DNA from: an uncultured Eubacterium sp.
Lineage (GTDB): Bacteria > Bacillota > Clostridia > Lachnospirales > Lachnospiraceae
Assembly (NCBI GenBank): GCA_905236295.1
Contig: CAJOQF010000056.1
Span: 1-8,165 of the forward strand
Length of the DNA stretch: 8,165 nucleotides
Direction of reading: 5' to 3'
The notes beneath the pieces are model-generated. The model searched no databases, had not been told where the DNA came from, and saw only the letters and a list, made by a program, of their open reading frames with translations. Position 1 is the first letter of the stretch, and each line of letters begins with the position of its first letter. Shown here one piece after another: positions 4,189-8,165 of the stretch. The position numbers and the translations under genes were made by a program.

Positions 4189-7100
4189 TTATTTAAAATA
4201 TCTGACTCCGGCTTCGAATATCTTCATATCCTGCTCGCCGTAAATATTGATGGCAACGCCGTCTCCTACACGCTCGGAGTGAGCCATCTTTCCGAGCACT
4301 CTTCCATCAGGGCTGGTAATTCCCTCTATAGCGCGATAAGAACCGTTCACATTCCATGCGTCGTCCATGACGATCTCGCCATCAGGATTTACATACTGTG
4401 TCGCGATCTGTCCGTTGAACTTGAGTTTTTCAAGCCACTCCGGAGTAGCTACAAATCTACCCTCTCCGTGTGATGCAGGGTTCACATATACTCCGTCAAG
4501 TTTTGCGAGAGAAAGCCACGGCGACTTATTTGATACAACCCTTGTGTAAACCATCTTTGAAATGTGGCGTCCGATCGTGTTGTATGTAAGTGTCGGTGAA
4601 TCCGGCTTTCCTGTCTGTATACGTCCGTAAGGTACAAGGCCGAGTTTTATAAGTGCCTGGAATCCGTTACAGATTCCGAGTGCAAGTCCGTCTCTCTCAT
4701 TTAAGAGCTTCATCACCTCATCTTTGATCTTGTCGTTTCTGAACGCTGCCGCAAAGAACTTGGCTGATCCTTCCGGCTCATCACCTGCCGAGAAACCACC
4801 CGGGAACATGATGATCTGGCTCTGGCTTATTACCTTTGCAAACTCTTCAACCGACTCCCTGATATCTTCTGCCGTAAGGTTTTTGAATACTCTGGTCTCC
4901 ACATCTGCGCCCGCACGTATGAATGCTCTCGCAGAATCGTATTCACAGTTTGTACCCGGGAATACCGGAATAAACACCTTAGGCTTTGCAACCTTGTGCT
5001 TGCACACATGAACGTTCTTCTCGTCGTAGGCGTCCTCATGTACGACCACATCGTCCTCTCCCACAGTGGTAGGATATACACTCTCAAGTGTGCTTTCCCA
5101 TGTATTTATTGCATCTTCAAGGTCAATGCTCTCCTCTCCAATCTCAATCTTTGAGAGATCATTGGTCTTTCCGATAACAGTGACATGATCGGCAATACCG
5201 AGCTTTGAAGCGGCATCGAGTATATCATCCTTTGAAGCCTCGCAGACTATATCTCCGATATTCGGCATAAAGAGCGATGAAAGATCAGTATTTTTATCTA
5301 TTGTAAATCCGATCTTGTTTCCAAACGCCATATTTGAGAGTGCCCCCGCAACTCCCGTACCGTTTATTGCATATGCCGATGCTATGTATCCCTTATTATT
5401 CAACTCGATAAATGCGTCGTATATCTTCTTTGCAACCTCATAGTCAGGCTTGTCATACTCATCTCTGTCGATCTTAAACAGCACCAGATCAGAGCCTGCA
5501 TTCTTAAACTCCGGAGTTATTACATCATCAACCTTTGCCATATCCACTGCGAAAGATACAAGAGTAGGCGGAACATCAATGTCGTTGAATGTTCCTGACA
5601 TTGAATCCTTTCCTCCGATAGATGCAAGCCCAAATCCAAGCTGAGCGTCAAATGCTCCGAGCAATGCACTAAACGGCATACCCCATCTGTATGGATCCTC
5701 CGTCATCTTTCCGAAGTACTCCTGGAATGAGAAACGGATCTTTTTATAGTCACCACCGGTAGCGGTAATGCGTGCGATCGACTCGAGCACAGCATAAATT
5801 GCTCCGTGATACGGGCTCCAGCTTGAGAGATACGGATCAAATCCGTATGACATCATAGATACGGATTTTGTATTTCCCTTCGTCATCGGAACCTTAGCAA
5901 CCATGCTCTGAGTCTGTGTGAGCTGGTATTTTCCGCCAAACGGCATAAGTGTGCTGGCCGCTCCGATGGATCCGTCGAAGTTTTCGACAAGACCGCGCTG
6001 AGAACAACCGTTGAGATCCGAAAGCACTGCAAGCAGGGCTTCCTTATAGTTCTTGTCAGCTATTGCCTTATTGACTTTTTCAATTGATGAACCTTTGAAG
6101 AAAGACTCTTTCTTTGCAGGAACCTTTGTGCTGACATTGGTTTCCTGATGAGCTCCGTTGGTATCGAGGAAAGCGCGGGAAAGGTTTACGATCTCTTTGC
6201 CTCTCCAGCTGAGTACAAGGCGTGGATCCTCGGTCACAACTGCAACCTTATATGCCTCAAGGTTTTCTTCCGCAGCATATCTCAGGAACTTTTCAACATT
6301 TTCAGGTGCGATCACGCAAGCCATTCTCTCCTGCGACTCTGAGATCGCAAGCTCAGTACCATCAAGTCCCGCATATTTCTTTCTGACCTCATCGAGATCT
6401 ATCTGAAGTCCATCTGCGAGTTCTCCTATAGCAACCGAGACTCCGCCGGCACCGAAATCGTTACACTTCTTAATAAGTTCGGAAACCTCTTCTCTTCTGA
6501 AGAGTCTCTGTAATTTTCTCTCTGTAGGAGCATTTCCCTTTTGTACCTCTGCTCCGCAGGTATCGATCGACTCTGTCGTGTGAGCCTTGGAAGAACCTGT
6601 AGCTCCGCCACATCCGTCTCGTCCTGTACGTCCGCCGAGAAGGATTATCACATCTCCCGGTTTTGGTGAGAGGCGCTTTACCGCACGTCTCGGTGCAGCA
6701 GCCATAACGGCTCCTATCTCCATACGTTTTGCGACGTATCCCGGATGATATACCTCTTTTACATATCCTGTGGCAAGTCCGATCTGGTTGCCGTATGAAG
6801 AATATCCCGAAGCAGCTCCGGTAACGATCTTCTTCTGCGGAAGCTTGCCCTCCAAAGTATCCTCCACAGATACAGTCGGGTCTGCCGCGCCCGTAACGCG
6901 CATTGCCTGATATACATAAGTTCTTCCTGAGAGCGGATCTCTTATTGCTCCTCCAAGACAGGTTGCGGCTCCACCAAAAGGCTCTATCTCTGTCGGATGA
7001 TTGTGGGTCTCGTTCTTGAAATTGATAAGCCACTCCTCATCCTTGCCATCGACATCAACCGGGACAACGATGGAGCATGCATTGATCTCCTCAGACTCCT

Positions 7101-7980
7101 CGAGGTCGTCGAGTTTTCCGTCTTTTTTAAGTTTCTTTGTAGCCAGACAGGCAAGATCCATAAGGCAGACATACTTGTCGTCTCTGCCCTCATACATTTC
7201 ATTAAATGTATCAAGATACTTGTTGTAACTGTCCATGATCGGCTCTTTATAATCGCCGTCGTCAAAGCTTATGTTCTTAAGTTCCGTAGAGAATGTGGTA
7301 TGACGGCAATGGTCAGACCAATATGTATCCAAAACTCTAATCTCAGTTATAGACGGATCTCTTTTTTCCTCGTTCTTGAAATACTTCTGTATATGAAGGA
7401 AGTCCGCATACGTCATGGCAAGCGCAAGTGAATCATAGAGTTTTTTCAGTTCGGCATCCGGCATATCCTTGAATCCGTCAATGATCATAACGTCTTCCGG
7501 CTCATCATATTTGACAACGAGAGTATCCGGCTTGTCAGCCTGTGCTTCCCTCGAATCTACCGGATTGATAGTCAGAGACTTTACTTTAGCAATCTCATCT
7601 TCGGTAATATTGCCCTCGAAGGCGTAAACCGTAGCCGTCTGAATAACAGGCTCCTCATTCTCATTTATAAGCCTTACGCACTGCATAGCAGAATCAGCTC
7701 TCTGATCGAACTGTCCCGGAAGATACTCAACGGCAAACATTGCCTTGATCTTGTCGTCATTGATTTTCTCATCATAGACAGTGTCTACCGGCGGCTCCGA
7801 AAACACTGTATCAACAGCAACCCTGTATGTCTCATCCGAAACATTCTCAACATCGTATCTTACAAAGATACGCACCTTATCGACAGAATCTATCCCAAGA
7901 TATCCTGTCATCTCACTCTTTAACTGTCTTGCCTTAACGGCATAGTCAGCTTTCTTTTCAACATATATACGTCTTACCAT
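4189..7980 (-). CDS. purL: phosphoribosylformylglycinamidine synthase, single-chain form (FGAM synthase)
   Basis: Catalyses the fourth step of purine synthesis: FGAR, glutamine and ATP give FGAM. The 1263-residue chain combines PurS-like, PurL and PurQ parts, as in the clostridial/streptococcal single-polypeptide type rather than the three-protein PurSLQ of Bacillus. The PurS-like N-terminal region and linker run to about residue 235, with WSDHCRH at 221-227. The first AIRS half has NETHNHPT (323-330), a glycine-rich [14 protein letters not shown] (449-462) and [16 protein letters not shown] (506-521). The second half has [12 protein letters not shown] near 790. The class-I glutaminase domain begins near 1000 with [16 protein letters not shown]. 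It has nucleophile Cys1104 in LGICNGFQ and the His1234/Glu1236 pair in MAHSER, so the triad is complete. The ATG at 7980 has GAGGTG four bases upstream. It has its own promoter; rmlA follows downstream. No frameshift was seen. Confidence 0.97.
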   Translation of the reverse strand: MVRRIYVEKKADYAVKARQLKSEMTGYLGIDSVDKVRIFVRYDVENVSDETYRVAVDTVFSEPPVDTVYDEKINDDKIKAMFAVEYLPGQFDQRADSAMQCVRLINENEEPVIQTATVYAFEGNITEDEIAKVKSLTINPVDSREAQADKPDTLVVKYDEPEDVMIIDGFKDMPDAELKKLYDSLALAMTYADFLHIQKYFKNEEKRDPSITEIRVLDTYWSDHCRHTTFSTELKNISFDDGDYKEPIMDSYNKYLDTFNEMYEGRDDKYVCLMDLACLATKKLKKDGKLDDLEESEEINACSIVVPVDVDGKDEEWLINFKNETHNHPTEIEPFGGAATCLGGAIRDPLSGRTYVYQAMRVTGAADPTVSVEDTLEGKLPQKKIVTGAASGYSSYGNQIGLATGYVKEVYHPGYVAKRMEIGAVMAAAPRRAVKRLSPKPGDVIILLGGRTGRDGCGGATGSSKAHTTESIDTCGAEVQKGNAPTERKLQRLFRREEVSELIKKCNDFGAGGVSVAIGELADGLQIDLDEVRKKYAGLDGTELAISESQERMACVIAPENVEKFLRYAAEENLEAYKVAVVTEDPRLVLSWRGKEIVNLSRAFLDTNGAHQETNVSTKVPAKKESFFKGSSIEKVNKAIADKNYKEALLAVLSDLNGCSQRGLVENFDGSIGAASTLMPFGGKYQLTQTQSMVAKVPMTKGNTKSVSMMSYGFDPYLSSWSPYHGAIYAVLESIARITATGGDYKKIRFSFQEYFGKMTEDPYRWGMPFSALLGAFDAQLGFGLASIGGKDSMSGTFNDIDVPPTLVSFAVDMAKVDDVITPEFKNAGSDLVLFKIDRDEYDKPDYEVAKKIYDAFIELNNKGYIASAYAINGTGVAGALSNMAFGNKIGFTIDKNTDLSSLFMPNIGDIVCEASKDDILDAASKLGIADHVTVIGKTNDLSKIEIGEESIDLEDAINTWESTLESVYPTTVGEDDVVVHEDAYDEKNVHVCKHKVAKPKVFIPVFPGTNCEYDSARAFIRAGADVETRVFKNLTAEDIRESVEEFAKVISQSQIIMFPGGFSAGDEPEGSAKFFAAAFRNDKIKDEVMKLLNERDGLALGICNGFQALIKLGLVPYGRIQTGKPDSPTLTYNTIGRHISKMVYTRVVSNKSPWLSLAKLDGVYVNPASHGEGRFVATPEWLEKLKFNGQIATQYVNPDGEIVMDDAWNVNGSYRAIEGITSPDGRVLGKMAHSERVGDGVAINIYGEQDMKIFEAGVRYFK

Positions 7981-8011
7981 TTCGCACCTCGCATACTGTA
8001 TTTTTTCGCTC

Positions 8012-8040
8012 CTTATACTATCTCACAAAACTCGCGCCAA
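8012..8040 (-). promoter_or_regulatory. sigma-A-type promoter of purL
   Basis: On the minus strand TTGGCG (8040-8035), a 17-base spacer and TATAAG (8017-8012). Matches are 4/6 and 5/6. Predicted start near 8005, leaving a leader of about 25 bases before the purL ATG, too short for a purine riboswitch. No PurR-type PurBox was found nearby. Confidence 0.65.
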
Positions 8041-8060
8041 GTACAGTTATTTTTTTATCC

Positions 8061-8074
8061 GGAAATACATTTCC
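8061..8074. promoter_or_regulatory. GGAAAT/ATTTCC inverted repeat upstream of the purL promoter
   Basis: GGAAAT (8061-8066) and ATTTCC (8069-8074) form a perfect 6-bp inverted repeat with a 2-base centre, about 20 bases upstream of the purL -35. No T-run follows it in either direction, so it is not a terminator. A regulator-binding site is possible. The regulator is not recognised. Confidence 0.3.
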
Positions 8075-8085
8075 TGTTACAAGAA

Positions 8086-8158
8086 AGCATGTTGCTTGCA
8101 ACATGCTCGCGCCGAGCGCGGTTGCTGAAGGCAACATATTCCTATCGCGCGAGTGCGC
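8086..8158. repeat. cluster of four inverted repeats, probable dispersed palindromic element (runs to the window edge)
   Basis: Four stems follow one another in 73 bases. They are a 10-bp stem (8086-8095 with 8098-8107), CGCGC/GCGCG (8108-8112 with 8116-8120), GTTGC/GCAAC (8121-8125 with 8131-8135) and GCGC/GCGC (8147-8150 with 8155-8158). The first arm motif ATGTTGC is complementary to two GCAACAT copies (8098-8104 and 8131-8137), so alternative pairings exist. The tract is much more GC-rich than the AT-rich intergenic DNA beside it. It resembles REP/MITE-like intergenic elements (inference). In the leftward direction the first hairpin is followed by a weak T-rich TTTCTTG and could also end transcription from a gene beyond the right edge. 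Confidence 0.6.
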
Positions 8159-8165
8159 ATCCATA

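Noticed and set aside
6470..7033. Long open frame of 187 codons inside purL on the same strand.
   Set aside because: It is an out-of-frame shadow of purL. Its Arg/Ser/Cys-rich product resembles no family, and the purL frame is intact with all its motifs.
7981..8060. Purine riboswitch or PurR PurBox upstream of purL.
   Set aside because: The predicted leader is only about 25 bases and no purine aptamer core or CCGAAC-type PurBox pair is present.
8061..8074. GGAAAT/ATTTCC repeat as an intrinsic terminator.
   Set aside because: It is AT-rich, has a 2-base centre and no T-run on either downstream side.

Overview
The window looks like chromosomal DNA of a low-to-mid GC Gram-positive anaerobe of the class Clostridia, most likely Lachnospiraceae. 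Four things point there: strong AGGAGG-type ribosome binding sites, an Asp23-family gene directly before nusB, paired zinc-ribbon proteins, and a single-chain PurL with a fused glutaminase domain of the clostridial/streptococcal type. The species assignment is inference. No rRNA, tRNA, CRISPR array, transposase or phage gene was seen.

Left part (1-2446, minus strand): a tight four-gene cluster, read right to left. It holds a small soluble double-zinc-ribbon protein with a coiled-coil-like N-terminus, a four-helix membrane protein with a cytosolic-type double zinc ribbon and an acidic Thr-rich tail, an Asp23/YqhY-family protein, and nusB. Gaps are 24, 1 and 8 bases, and the stop codons of the second and third genes lie beside or inside the next Shine-Dalgarno. 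This suggests one mRNA with translational coupling. An ATG one base after the nusB stop may start the next gene beyond the left edge.

Centre (2447-3243): a divergent intergenic region with a convincing minus-strand promoter for the zinc-ribbon operon and a near-consensus extended -10 plus-strand promoter. The latter drives a GuaD-like nucleobase deaminase. Several short inverted and direct repeats lie between the promoters, and the deaminase leader can form two mutually exclusive hairpins, one of which covers the Shine-Dalgarno. A strong intrinsic terminator follows the deaminase gene.

Right part (3242-8165, minus strand): purL (FGAM synthase, purine synthesis) has its own promoter. It is followed after 53 bases by rmlA (glucose-1-phosphate thymidylyltransferase, dTDP-rhamnose/nucleotide-sugar supply), with a GC-rich hairpin lacking a U-tract between them. 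The last 80 bases are a dense string of inverted repeats that look like a dispersed intergenic element abutting the purL promoter.

Most of the window is housekeeping. The parts worth a second look are the zinc-ribbon membrane protein coupled to Asp23, the deaminase leader, and the palindromic element at the right edge.
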